Shown: in pieces, positions 21,685 through 32,734 of the stretch
Numbering within the stretch: the stretch's first letter is position 1
How the letters are laid out: each line of letters starts with the position of its first letter
NCBI GenBank assembly: GCA_037447655.1
Contig: JBBHKE010002749.1
Coordinates: 1 to 64,000 of the forward strand
DNA: 64,000 nucleotides
Reading direction: 5' to 3'
DNA from: Zygnema cylindricum
Lineage: Eukaryota; Streptophyta; Zygnematophyceae; Zygnematales; Zygnemataceae
Position numbers and translations under genes: made by a program
The notes under the pieces: model-generated
What the model was told of the DNA's origin: nothing
The model's database searches: none
Seen by the model: the letters and a program-made list of their open reading frames with translations, nothing else

Positions 21685-22740
21685 TGTAGAAATTAATGGT
21701 TTTTAAAGTATTTTCTAGGTGTGAATAGAAATAAGAAAGAAGCCGAGGCAGTCTACCTCTAACATCTCTCTCCAACTCTCAAACTTGTCGCAGTCACTGA
21801 GAAATTGGAGAGGGAGCTAGAGCCATGGCTATCTAGGCAATCCAGAGGTTTACGGGAAAATATATTTTAGTTATAGGTTTTCTTTACTAAAAGATATATG
21901 CCGGCCACAGGATTTGATCGTGGTACCTACCGGCCGGCAGACTGCCTGTAGCCGTTAGCCTTAGCCATTAAGTCTAGATGTAGTGTTACGTAATATAGGG
22001 TTTGATAATTAATTAAACATTAATACGTAGGATAAATCATTTAACTATAATTGTTTACGGGATACATAGAACCGGTAGTGTAAAAGTACAAATTGCGGTA
22101 CGGATAAGAAATCAATACCGCGCATTGATTTCGTAAGCGAAACAAATACCGCGCATGTATTTATTACGGCTACGATCAAATGTGAATTTAATCAGACGGC
22201 CGGAATTAGCGCCGAGATCGCGGAAGAAGAATTCGGCGGTTTGTGGCCATCGCCACATCGGATGACACGTGGCAAAATTACATTGGATCGTGGTATCTCC
22301 GGAGATTACGGCACCGAATCCGGATATGACATGTGTCGACATTAAGGCCATGTTGTACAATTTCCGTACATAAAGTACACCGGCGACTGTACTTTTGTGT
22401 ACGGTGGAGAAATTTGATTGGCTCAGTACATCAGTAGATAGAGTCTGTGAAAGAGATAGGACTTATAAAAAAATTAGGAGATAGGATCCTCTCTCCTAGA
22501 GAGCTTCTATACAAAAGGTCAACTTTGACCCTCCATAGATTACTGCTCAGGAGAGCAAATTCAAAGATTCTTTTTGCTATCGACTCAAAGGAGTCTTGCC
22601 TTCACAAGAGTGCAAGTGGTAAGAGTTTTTGTTTGCCAGGGTGGCAGTGGTTCTTGTTGAAACACAAAGGGGTCAAGATTATCCTAGAGGCTTCTTGGAA
22701 GCTGTCCACTCTGAGGACTTATAGAGGTCTCAGAGTTTCA
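21685..22740 (+). repeat. A 5' LTR
   Basis: Starts TGTAGAAATTAATGG and ends GAGTTTCA directly before the primer-binding site. It holds six GTAC cores (22355-22429), a TATA-like CTATACAAAA at 22507 and, at the end, the gag start region, where the expected ATG is ATA (about 22721). Confidence 0.93.
22345..22520 (+). promoter_or_regulatory. A LTR promoter region: six GTAC cores and a TATA-like box
   Basis: GTAC occurs at 22355, 22366, 22375, 22389, 22399 and 22426, then TATA-like CTATACAAAA at 22507-22516. The arrangement is conserved in A' (60357-60431, TATAAAT at 60512), B1, B2 and D, while surrounding LTR sequence differs. This suggests selected promoter elements; GTAC is the core bound by plant SBP-domain factors, but that link is only a suggestion. 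Confidence 0.5.
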
Positions 22741-22753
22741 GGTTATGAGCCCA
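22741..22753 (+). other. A primer-binding site
   Basis: GGTTATGAGCCCA immediately after the LTR, one mismatch from the initiator tRNA-Met anticodon-loop complement. Read in frame as QVMSP. Confidence 0.88.
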
Positions 22754-23850
22754 CCCTCTAGGGTACCAATATTTAATGGAACTGGCTTCATATACTGGGA
22801 AAGTATGATGATAGGAGTTCTATGCGAAAAAAGGTTTTGGGGGATAGTGAGTGGACGAATGGGGCGTCTATCAAGCTTTGGAATCCCTCCAGGGTTTGGA
22901 GGAAGCATATTCACCAGGAAAAAGGATCCACCTTCAATAGAGGAGACAACGGAAGGAGAGGTGGTGGACAAAGGAAAGGAGAATGAGACGACCACACCAA
23001 TAGCAACTGGTTCGGCATTCATGTCACCTATTCGAGGAACGAGGAGAATGATATTGAAACCTGGGACTTCAACAATATGGCGGCAAATCACTCCATCCAA
23101 CGCCATCTCACTCAAAGACTTGCATGTCCTCATTTGCACGTAGAAAGGGCATCTGATCTTTGGATGGCTCTCATAGAGATGTACCGAAGTGGTACGATTC
23201 AGCAACAACAGTTGGCTGATAAAAAAGTTAAGGAGTATGTATACAAAGGGGGAAATATGTTGGATTTTTGGAATGAACTTGCTACACTCTTCATGGAGCT
23301 AGAGAGTGGGGGAAAAGTTTTTAGTGAAAAAGAAAAGGTTAACTGTTTAGTGATTAAGTTACCCGATGAGTTCGGGAACATAGTCAACCGTGTGCAGGAC
23401 TTGCCGGACTCAAGGTGGATATGGAACTCAGGTGGTAAGGATGATTCTCGTTTGAGAGAATACAATTGAGATCCGAATGGGAAGAAAGAGTGGCCAAGCC
23501 TTGGCAACAGCGACCGATTGGAGGAAGAAGGATTCTGGAAACCGGTCGAAAACTATGGGGGTAGGGAGCAGAAAAAAACAGACCGATGAGTTTCGAACCA
23601 AGGGCTCCCAAAGGTTTTTGTCATTTTTGTAAGAAACCTGGGCACTATATGGCAAAGTGCACTTAACTAACCGAGCTTCGGTTAAAGGATGGGCAGACCG
23701 GTGGTACTCCGAGAGGAAAGAAAAATGCCCTTATCACACAGGTACTTGAGTTTCAATCCGAGGACAAGGACGATGAGCTCCTTTTGGATGAGGAGTTGGA
23801 GGCGAAAAATGAGGTCGTAATTCCACGAAGGTAGAAATGTGCTTAAAGTG
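22741..23850 (+). pseudogene. A gag
   Basis: Copia gag with capsid motifs FNGTGFIYWESMMIGVLCEK (about 22775), LHVERASDLWMALIEMYRSG (about 23135) and KLPDEFGNIVNRVQ (about 23355). A zinc knuckle CHFCKKPGHYMAKC is at about 23620-23660 and an acidic tail follows. Frameshifts lie near 23050-23080 and 23470-23580. It ends at an amber codon (23832-23834) before protease, where D has Gln and B2 also has amber. Confidence 0.9.
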
Positions 23851-23852
23851 GA

Positions 23853-24215
23853 TTGAAAGGTGAAGCAGGCTGGATTATAGATTCAAGTGCCTCCATGCAC
23901 ATGTGTAAGGATAGGCACCTGTTCACTAAGATAAGAAAGATTCCCACCGTACAGATAGAGTACGGGGATGGGAGGATAGTCACCACTTCTCTTGTTAGAT
24001 CGGTAGATCTGAAAGTGTTAGTAGAAGGAAAGACATCCATATTAACATTCTCCGATGTATTATTTATTCCGGAGCTGAACAAAAATCTTATCTCTACATC
24101 AGTATTAGATGATAAGGGTTTTTTTACTAGCACTAGGGAAGGAGTTTTTAATGCTAGTTTTCAGGAGGATGTCTATTCATTGCTGAGAAAGGTAGCCATG
24201 GGATGTTTAGGCTGA
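23853..24215 (+). pseudogene. A protease
   Basis: Aspartic protease domain with IIDSSASMHMC at about 23875, the Asp-Ser-Ser replacing the normal Asp-Ser-Gly. Downstream strands (EYGDGRIVTTSLVRSVDLK, FSDVLFIPELNKNLISTSV) are intact, and the frame is open for 120 codons into the linker to integrase. A frameshift near 24200 separates it from integrase. Confidence 0.88.
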
Positions 24216-25540
24216 TTTTAAGTAATGAAACGAAGAAACTTTATTATGCTGGTGTTCATGATATTATGATGTGGCATAAGAGGCTTGGGCATGTGAATCT
24301 AGATAAGTTAAGAGAGATGAAAAAGATGGGAGTGGTGGAAGGGATTCAATTCAGTGAGAGTGATGATATAAGTGATTGTAGTGGATGTGCTCAAGGTAAA
24401 GCAAACAGATTACCCTTTCCTATAACAACCACCTATAAGGGAGAAAAAATTCTAGATCTTGTACACACAAATATTTGGGGAACGGCTAAAGTGCCCTCAC
24501 CGGGGGGAAGAGATTTATGATGATTATAACTGATAATTGGTCTCGGTATTCCCGAGGGTATTTTTTGAAAAACAAGTCAAAAGCTTAGGATTGTTTTAGA
24601 CAATATAATGCGTGGAGCGAAAAACTCCATGAAACTCCAATCAAGAGAGTAAGGAGGGACAATGGTGGAGAGTATACTTCTAACCAGTTTGAGGATTTTC
24701 TGAGGGAAGATGGGGTCCAACACCAAAAGACAATTCCAGAAAATCCGGAACAGAATGGGGTAGCTGAAAGGTTAAATAGAACACTAAGTGATAACGCTAA
24801 AAGTATGTTGTCAGATAAAAAGATAAGAAAAAGGTTTTGGGCAGAAGCAATGAACTGTGCTAATTATCTCAAGAATAGAGTTCTTACTTCAGCTATAAAA
24901 GATCAAACACCTTATGAGAGATGGACAGGCCGGAAACTAGACATATCTCACTTAAAGGTTTTCGGCAGTCAAGTGTTCAGTCTAGATACTGATCGGTCCA
25001 ATTGGAAGCTAGATCCTAAAGGAAAACCGGGATACTTATTAGGATATGATGAAGATGTTAAAGGATATAGAGTTTATGATCTAAAAAGGGAAGATATAAT
25101 CTTCGTAAAGCATCTAGTAGTTATGGATGAAGGAAAGTCTGTGGATCCCTTCAAATATACGAAGTCAGTAAAAATCAGATTTGAGTTAGAAAATTCCGAT
25201 GACTTTGAGCTTCCTAACTATCCAGGTTTTAGAGAAGATGACATTCTTGCAGGAACAAATCAGACCGAAAAGGACTCGGCTGTGGAAACTCCAGTGACAA
25301 CTCTACTCGAAGCGGAAGACGTGGTGGAAATTGATTCGGAATCAAGGGATAGGGGAGAAGCCGAGTTTGTTCAAAAGAATCCACGAGAACCATCTATTCC
25401 GGCCTCAGATTTTGAGGAAGGAAGGAGAAGTAGCAAAAGACTGCAAGTAAAACAGGTTAATAACAAGGTAACTAAACTATCTCATCAAGATAAACCTCAA
25501 ACTTTTGAAGAGGCGATAACTTGTCCAGAAAGAAACCGGT
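24203..25540 (+). pseudogene. A integrase and spacer
   Basis: HHCC domain WHKRLGHVNLDKL to CSGCAQGK (24270-24405). The first catalytic Asp (HTDIWG in relatives) is Asn here (about 24466). A one-base loss in a G run (24504-24509) shifts the frame. RRDNGGEYTSNQ carries the second Asp (about 24655) and NPEQNGVAERLNRT the Glu (about 24745). From 24805 an open frame of 271 codons covers the GKPGYLLGYDEDVKGYRVYD module, the acidic spacer and the start of reverse transcriptase. Confidence 0.9.
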
Positions 25541-27076
25541 GGAAGACAGCCATCAATGAGGAGATGGCCTCAATTATGGCAGCGGATACTTGTGAGCTGG
25601 TGGATTGTCCACCTAACTGAACACCAATTGGTTGTAAGTGGGTTTTCAAATTAAAACTGAACCCAAAAAACACAATCGAGCGCTACAAGGCCTGACTAGT
25701 GGGAAAGGATTTACACAAAAGAGGGAATTGACTACGAGGAAACTTTTGCCCCGGTGGTCAGATTTCCCTTCGTCCACATACTTTTCAGCCTGGTAGCAGC
25801 GGAAGACATGGAAGTGCACCAGATGGACATCAAAAGAGCCTTTTTGCATGGAGAATTGGAAGAGGAGATCTTCATGCGACAACCCGAAGGGTTTGTGGAG
25901 GAAGGAGAGGAGAGTAAGGTGTGCCGGCTGATTAAATCTCTTTATGGTTTGAAACAGGAACATCGACAGTGGAATAAGAAGCTTGATGAGTTTCTTATCG
26001 GTATGGGATATAACTGGATCAGCTCAGATCACTCAATCTATATTTTCGAAGATGAGGAAGGTTTTATATTTATTGCAATTTATGTTGATGATTTGCTTGT
26101 TTTAAGTAAATCAATGGATAAATTTAATAAATTGAAAACCGATCTTAAGGGGAGATTTGAAATGAAGGATATGGGGGAAGCAAAATATATTTTGGGAATT
26201 CAAGTAGAGAGAGACTGAAAAAAAAAGATTATAAGATTGACTCAAAAGGAGGCAATAGGGAACATGCTTGAAAAATTTCAGATGGATAAAGCTAATAGTT
26301 CTACAACTCTAATGGAGTTGAAGAAGGGAAGTGAGGGGATTGAGGAAGAAGGAGTCATAGTCTTGGACGAGGAATTATCTCCTGAATAACAGAAGTTCAT
26401 GCAGACTATTTCTTACGGGCAAGTAGTGGGAAGTCTAATCTATTTTATGAATTGTACCCGGCCGGATTTAGCTGCAGCTGTAGGAGTGCTGAGTAGAAGT
26501 CTAAATGCTCCCACTAAGAGGGATTGGGAGGCAGCTAAGAGAGTCCTTAGATCCTTGATAGGAACTAGAGATCCATGGTTGCCTTTGGGTGGGGAGAATA
26601 CTGACATCACTACTTGGAGTGATCCCAGTTATGTTGATGCTCCGATGAGGAGATGCACTTCTGGATATGTATCATATGTGGGTCATAGGGCTTGCTGGTG
26701 GAGTAGCAAACAACAAAAAGTTATTGCTCAGTCCACCATGGAGGCTGAGTATATGGCCTCTTGCTCTGCTGTAAAAGAATTGATGTGGGTCAAGTCTTTC
26801 CTTGGTGAGCTTGGTCACCTTAAGAGTGGTGTGCATAAAATATTTTGTGATAATCAGGCAGCAATCGCTATTTTTGCCAATCCTAAACATCATTTTAAAG
26901 CCAAACACATGGACATTAGACTAAGCTTTGTTATAGAGAAAGAAGAAAATAAAATAATCAGTTTAGAGTACCGACCAGATAGTGAGATGGTAGCAGATAT
27001 GATGACCAAGCCTGTGCCTTCCCCTAAACTAATTTTCTGCAGGGAGAAGTGTGGTCTGAAATTAAAGATTGACTAG
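25541..27076 (+). pseudogene. A reverse transcriptase and RNase H
   Basis: Reverse transcriptase with MDIKRAFLHGELEEE (first catalytic Asp, about 25825), SLYGLKQ (about 25940) and YVDDLLVL (about 26080). RNase H runs from about 26400 with WSDPSY (Asp kept), TMEAEYMASC (Glu), CDNQAAIAI (Asp) and MVADMMTKPVPSPKL, ending at a TAG (27074-27076) before the purine tract. Stops at 25618, 25694, 26216 and 26387. The RNase H frame of 225 codons is intact. Confidence 0.92.
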
Positions 27077-27089
27077 AAAATAAGGGGAG
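27077..27089 (+). other. A polypurine tract
   Basis: AAAATAAGGGGAG between the pol stop and the 3' LTR. Confidence 0.92.
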
Positions 27090-28001
27090 TGTAGAAATTA
27101 ATGGTTTTTAAAGTATTTTCTAGGTCTGAATAGAAATAAGAAAGAAGCCGAGGCAGTCTACCTCTAACTTCTCTCTCCAACTCTCAATCTTGTCGCATTC
27201 ACTGAGAAAATTGGAGAGGGAGCTAGAGCCGTAGCTACCTAGGCTATCCAGAGGTTTACGGGAAAATATATTTTAGTTAGGGGTTTTCTTTACTAAAAGA
27301 TATATGCCGGCCACAGGATTTGATCGTGGTACCTACCGGCCGGCAGACTGCCTGTAGCCGTTAGCCTTAGCCAATAAGTCTAGATGTAGTGTTACGTAAT
27401 ATAGGGTTTGATAATTAATTAAACATTAATACGTAGGATAAATCATTTAACTATAATTGTTTACGGGATACATAGAACTGGTAGTGTAAAGGTACAAATT
27501 GCGATACGGATAAGAAATCAATACCGCGCATTGATTTCGTAAGCGAAACAAATACCGCGCATGTATTTATTACGGCTACGATCAAATGTGAATTTAATCG
27601 GACGGCCGCAATTATCGCCGAGATCGCGGAAGAAGAATTTGGCGGTTTGTGGCCATCGCCACATCGAATGACACGTGGCAAAATTACATTGGATCGTGGT
27701 ATCTCCGGAGATTACGGCACCGAATCCGGAGATGACATGTGTCGACATTAAGGCCATGTTGTACAATTTCCGTACATAAAGTACACCGGCGACTGTACTT
27801 TTGTGTACGGTGGAGAAATCTGATTGGCTCCGTACATCAGTAGATAGAGTCTGTGAGAGAGATAGGACTTAGAAATAAATTAGGAAATAGGATCCTCTCT
27901 TCAGAGTGCTTCGGTACAAAAGGTCAACATTGACCCTCTATAACTTACTGTTCAGGAGAGCGAATTCAAAGATTCTTTTTGCTATCGACTCAGGGGAGTC
28001 T
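27090..28001 (+). repeat. A 3' LTR, truncated
   Basis: Matches 21685-22600 with few differences, then breaks at 28001 where the B2 LTR starts. The missing ~140 bases would include the gag start and LTR end. Confidence 0.92.
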
Positions 28002-29038
28002 TGTCATTCTGTGTCCTCCAATGGACTACAGAATACAGGAAGCCTCTAGATAGTATTTAACTAACCCACTTAAATCCACGACCATTGCTGCCCTAGAATG
28101 CAAATTGACAATTTGACTGAACCTCTATGCAGCCTGGACTCCCTTGAGTCCGTAGCAAAAAGAATCACTAAAAACGGCCAACCAGGCGATAAGTTATGAG
28201 GTAGTAAAAATGCCAATTTGTACAAACTCTCAAAGGGAGAGGTGACTACCTACCAAAATTTTCTAAGTCTTGATTCTCTTCTAATAACTCCTATCTACTG
28301 AAGTACGGACCAATCAGATTACTGTATCGTACACAAAAGTACTACTACCGATGTACCTTTTGTACAGCCTATGTACGACAAGGCTATTAAGTGGACGCGT
28401 GTCCGCTTTTCACTCGTCCGTACGTTCCTCGGAATTCCTATGACCGAATGTCATCTCTCCGCGTGGTTCCAGGTCACGCCACGTCACAAAACGCCAAAGT
28501 GACCACTCCAAGATTTCGGCGATGATGTGCGCCGTTGGATTATGCGAAACGAAATCTTAGCCGTAATAAATGCTTGCGTGACATTTGTTCCGATGTCGAA
28601 ATAAAATGCGTGGTATCCGTTTTGAATTAACGTCGTACGACGTACCTTATAAAACTGAATCTATGTACGCCATATACAGTTCTAGTTAAATGAATTTTAT
28701 CCACTCAAACTAAATATATATCTATCACATACAATAGCACTTAGCATTGGTCCTAGTCTATTAGGATAAAGCTGACCGCTACCGGTTAACTTGACGAACC
28801 GCAGGTACCGGGATCAAATCTCTCGTCCGTCAAGTATATTTTTAGTAACCTACTAAAAATAGCTGTCTGTTGAACTAAGGCAGCCATGGATCAACCTCTC
28901 TCTCTTACCTTCAATGACTACAACAAGTATGGGAGCTAGAGAGCGGAGGTGGAGGCAGGCTGTCCGTCCTTTTTCTTTTTCTTTTACAAAAACATATTTA
29001 AACCTAGAAAATACTCTAGAAATCTATAAATTTCAACA
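28002..29038 (-). repeat. B2 LTR (complete copy)
   Basis: The minus strand starts TGTTGAAATTTATAG after a purine tract (29039-29051) and ends near TGTCATTC at 28002, aligning end to end with the B1 LTRs. It holds the GTAC block at about 28300-28380. It interrupts the A 3' LTR. Confidence 0.88.
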
Positions 29039-29083
29039 CTCCCCTTATTTTCTAGTCTAATTTTAATTTTTCTTTCAACCCGT
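29039..29083 (-). pseudogene. B2 pol C-terminus and purine tract
   Basis: The minus strand encodes GLKEKLKLD, stop at 29052-29054, then AAAATAAGGGGAG before the LTR. It is the only part of B2 coding sequence left in the original orientation. Confidence 0.8.
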
Positions 29084-29730
29084 TTTGGTGGAGATTTATA
29101 GAGTTGGGACTATTCAGGAGCTCCAGTTGGCTGAGCAAAAGCTATTGAGTTATACCTATAAAGGAGGAAAGATGTTAGATTATTGTAATGATCTTTCTTG
29201 TTTGTATATGGAAATGGAAAGTGCCGGGTGGACAGGTACAATGAAAATGAAAGTTAACACCCTTAACATGAAATTACCAGATGAGTTTGAAAACATAGTG
29301 TACCGAGTACAAGGAATGCCTGATAGTTCATGGAAATGGAACACAGTAGTCAGGATGATACTTGTGCAGGAAAACACAATGGAGATTAGGAGAGGAGGAA
29401 AGAGCATTCAAGCTCTAGCAGTAGGAGGGGACCGATGGGGGAAGGACCCGAAGAAACCTTATAGAGGGGAAAGAGATCATTCTGAGGGACAGAGGCCCCC
29501 AAAGGGTCTTTGTCATTATTGCAAAAAGCCGGGACACTTTATTGCAGATTGTGTGAAGCTATCAGAGCTGAGGCTCCAAGAGAACCGTGGAGGGGGTTCT
29601 TCCAGAGGGAAGAAAAAGGCACTTTTGGTTACAAAAGTGTCAGGAGAAACCGAGGATGAGTCCTCTGAGGAGGATAAGGAACTTCTTCTTAACGAGAGTT
29701 TAGAGGAGAAGGATATTCCTCGGAGGTAGA
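29084..29730 (+). pseudogene. B2 gag, lacking its first part
   Basis: An open frame of 214 codons covering the capsid C-half (YRVGTIQELQLAEQKLL, KLPDEFENIVYRVQGMPD) and a perfect zinc knuckle CHYCKKPGHFIADC at about 29513-29554. A basic and then acidic tail follows. It starts mid-gag at the inversion breakpoint and ends at an amber codon (29727-29729), the same position as the amber in A. About 130 N-terminal codons are missing. Confidence 0.9.
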
Positions 29731-30120
29731 ACTGTGCCTTTGGAGCAATCAGGGAAGCTCCACAGGAAGGATGGATCATCGACTCAGGTGCATCCATGCA
29801 TATGTGTCGTGATAAATAACTCTTCACAAAGTTAAGAAAGATTCCTACTGTAGAGATTGAGCATGGGGATGGGAGAGTGGTTACTACAGATCTAGTGGGA
29901 TCAGTAGATCTAAAAGTCTTAGTGGAGGGTAAGACTTCTATACTTACATTCTCAGATGTACATTACATTCCTCAGCTGAGTAAAAATCTTGTCTCTACGT
30001 CTGTGTTAGATGACAAAGAGTTTGATACTTTCACTAGAAAGGGAGTCTTTACAGCTAAGTATAGGGATGAAGTTTACTTTACAGCAGATAAGGGTAGCCA
30101 AGGAATGTTTAGGCTTAACT
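29730..30120 (+). pseudogene. B2 protease
   Basis: Aspartic protease with the intact active site IIDSGASMHMC at about 29770-29800. One ochre (about 29817) replaces a codon expected to be Gln. Downstream, DGRVVTTDLVGSVDLKVLVE and FSDVHYIPQLSKNLVSTSV are open. It is the only copy in the window with a clear Asp-Ser-Gly within the A/B/D group. Confidence 0.9.
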
Positions 30121-31440
30121 TAAGTAATGAAAAGAAGAATGTTTATTATGTTGGTGTTCCTAAGGTGATGATTTGGCATAAGCGGTTGGGGCATGTGCAT
30201 TTTGATAGGTTAAGGGAAATGAAAAAGCTTGGGGTAGTAGATGGCATTCAGTTTGGGGATAATGAAATGATGGATGATTGTAGTGGTTGTGCTCAAGGTA
30301 AGGCTCACAGACTTCCCTTTCCCAAAGCCGCCACATATAGAGGTGAGAAAGTGTTAGATTTGGTCCACGCAGACATTTGGGGACCTGCAAAAGTACCTTC
30401 GGTTGGAGGAAAGAGGTTTATGATGACAATAACTGATGATTGGTCCAGATACTCTAGAGTCTACTTTCTGAAAAATAAGTCTGAAGCATCAACTTACTTC
30501 AAAGAATATAAAGCATGGAGTGAGAAGTTGCATAAAACCCCTATTAAGAGGATAAGGAGTGATAATGGGGGGGAATATACCTCTAACCAGTTTGAGGAAT
30601 ATCTTAGAGATGAGGGAGTGCAACACCAGAAAACTGTACCATATAACCCGGAACAAAATGGGGTAGCTGAAAGGTTGAATCGAACACTAGGAGATAGTGC
30701 ATGCAATATGTTGGCAGACAAGAAAATAGGAAAGAGATTTTGGGCAGAGGCAATGAACTGTGCCAACTACATTAAAAATAGAGTCCTTACCTCAGCTGTA
30801 AAAGGAGTGACACCTTATGAGAGATGGGTTGGAAGGAAACCCGATATCTCACACCTTAAAGTATTTGGTTGCCAAGTTTACAGTCTTGACACGGATAGGA
30901 AAAACTGGAAACTAGATGCTAAAGGAAAACCTGGATACTTTGTGGGATATGATGAGGATGTTAAGGGATATAGAGTCTATGACTTAGCAAAGAAAGATAT
31001 CATTCTGGTCAAACACTTAGTTGTCATAGATGAAGGGAAGTCATTTGACCCCTTCAAATATACAAAGAAGATAAGGATCAGATTTGAGTCCGAAAGTGAG
31101 GAGAACTCAGTCGTCCCCGACAGGGACATGGGTGACACCGTGATTACATATTCAGAGGAGATCGAAGATACAGGAGACTCACCGGAAACCTCACATACTC
31201 CCATGGACTTCGAGGAGATAGAAGAAGCGGGACAAGAACCGGTTTCCTTGGACAGGGGAGCCGATGAGACAATGAGAAGAAATCCAATACTTCCATCCAT
31301 TCCAGCTTCGGAGTTTGAGGGAGGAAGGAGGAGAAGCAAAAGGATACAGGAAAAACAAGCTACTCACAAGGTAACTAAGCTATCTCACCCAGATGAGCCT
31401 CAGTCTTACTTAGAGGCAGTGAATAGTCCAGAGAAAGAAA
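30120..31440 (+). pseudogene. B2 integrase and spacer (intact frame)
   Basis: Part of one open frame of 573 codons (29877-31598). The HHCC domain (WHKRLGHVHFDRL, CSGCAQGK) spans about 30172-30305. The catalytic triad is present: HADIWG (about 30370), RSDNGGEYTSNQ (about 30555) and NPEQNGVAERLNRT (about 30650). A C-terminal module GKPGYFVGYDEDVKGYRVYD (about 30930) and an acidic spacer follow. The best preserved integrase in the window. Confidence 0.93.
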
Positions 31441-32734
31441 GATGGATTAGAGCCATAAATGATGAGATGGCTTCTATCATGGAAGCAAATACTTGGGAAC
31501 TAGCGGATTGCCCTCCAGAAAGAAAACCTATTGGATGTAAATGGGTATTTAAACTAAAACTAAACCCAGATAATACAATTGAGAGGTATAAGGCTTGATT
31601 GGTAGCGAAGGGGTTCACCCAAAAAGAGGGGATTGACTATGAGGAGACCTTTGCTCCAGTTGTTCGGTTCCCATCGGTAAGGATTCTCCTCAGTCTGGCC
31701 GCAGCGTAAGACATGGAAATACACCAGATGGACATTAAGACTGCTTTTCTTAATGGTGAGTTAGAGGAAGAAATTTTTATGAGGCAACCCGAGGGGTTTG
31801 TTGAAGAAGGAGAAGAGAGCAAAGTCTGCAGGCTCATAAAGTCCTTATATGGACTGAAACAGGCTTCCCGACAGTGGAATAAGAAACTAGATGAGTTTCT
31901 CACCGATCTGGGATACATTCGGATCAGCTCTGACCATTCTATCTATATGTTTGAAGATGAGAATGGTGTCATTTTTATTGCAATTTATGTGGATGATCTG
32001 CTTGTGTTAAGTAAGTTTTTGGAGAATATCAATAGGCTAAAGAAAGATCTTAGGGGCAGATTTGATATGAAGGATTTAGGGGAGGCAAAATATATTTTGG
32101 GGATCTAAATGGAGAGAGATAGGGGGAAGACGATTATCAGACTTACTTAGAAATAAGCAATAGGTAATATGCTTGAGAAATTCCAGATGGAAAAAGCTAA
32201 TAGTTGTACCACTCCCATGGACTTGAAAAAAGTAAGTGATGGGAGTGTAGAAGGAGGAGTGATGATCTTAGACGATCAGATGAGTCCAGAGGAGAGAGAG
32301 TTTATGAAGTCTATCCCTTATAGACAGGTCGTAGGAAGCTTAATCTATTTTATGAACTGTACCAGGCCAGACATAGCGGCAGCAGTTGGAGTACTCAGCA
32401 CGAGTCTCAATGATCCTAGGAAGAGAGACTGGGAGGCAGCCAAGAGAGTCATGAGATTTCTGGTTGGAACTAGAGAATTATGGTTGCATTTGGGAGGGGA
32501 GCACACTGATATCACCACTTGGAGTGACGCCAGTTATGGGGATGCACCTTTGAGAAGATGCACTTCTGGATATGTTTTGTATGTGGGGGAAGGTGCTTGC
32601 TGTTGGAGCAGTATGCAACAAAAAGTGGTTGCTCAGTCTACTATGGAGGCTGAGTATATGGCGTCTTGTTCTGCTGTAAAAGAATTAATGTGGGTGAAAT
32701 CATTGTTACAAGAACTGGGATTTATAAAGGAGGT
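31441..32734 (+). pseudogene. B2 reverse transcriptase and truncated RNase H
   Basis: Reverse transcriptase with MDIKTAFLNGELEEE (about 31727), SLYGLKQASRQWN and YVDDLLVL (about 31990). RNase H has FMNCTRPDI, WSDASYGDAP and TMEAEYMASC, but stops at GFIKE (32734), before the CDNQ aspartate. Stops at about 31596, 31708, 32106, 32148 and 32154 in an otherwise single frame; most are explained by one C-to-T change. The right end joins an LTR fragment directly. Confidence 0.92.

Larger units (their letters stand above)
21685..28001 (+). mobile_element. Copia element A, nearly complete; 3' LTR truncated by B2
   Basis: Plus-strand Ty1/copia element with a 5' LTR (21685-22740), primer-binding site, gag-pol in the usual order, purine tract (27077-27089) and a 3' LTR from 27090. 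The 3' LTR is cut at 28001 by B2 and its last ~140 bases are not found. The two LTRs look almost identical, so the insertion is recent. The coding region still has frameshifts and stops. The left flank ACCCA (21680-21684) has no right partner because of the truncation. Confidence 0.92.

Noticed and set aside
30977-31339. 120-codon minus-strand frame
   Set aside because: Antisense to the long intact B2 integrase/spacer frame.
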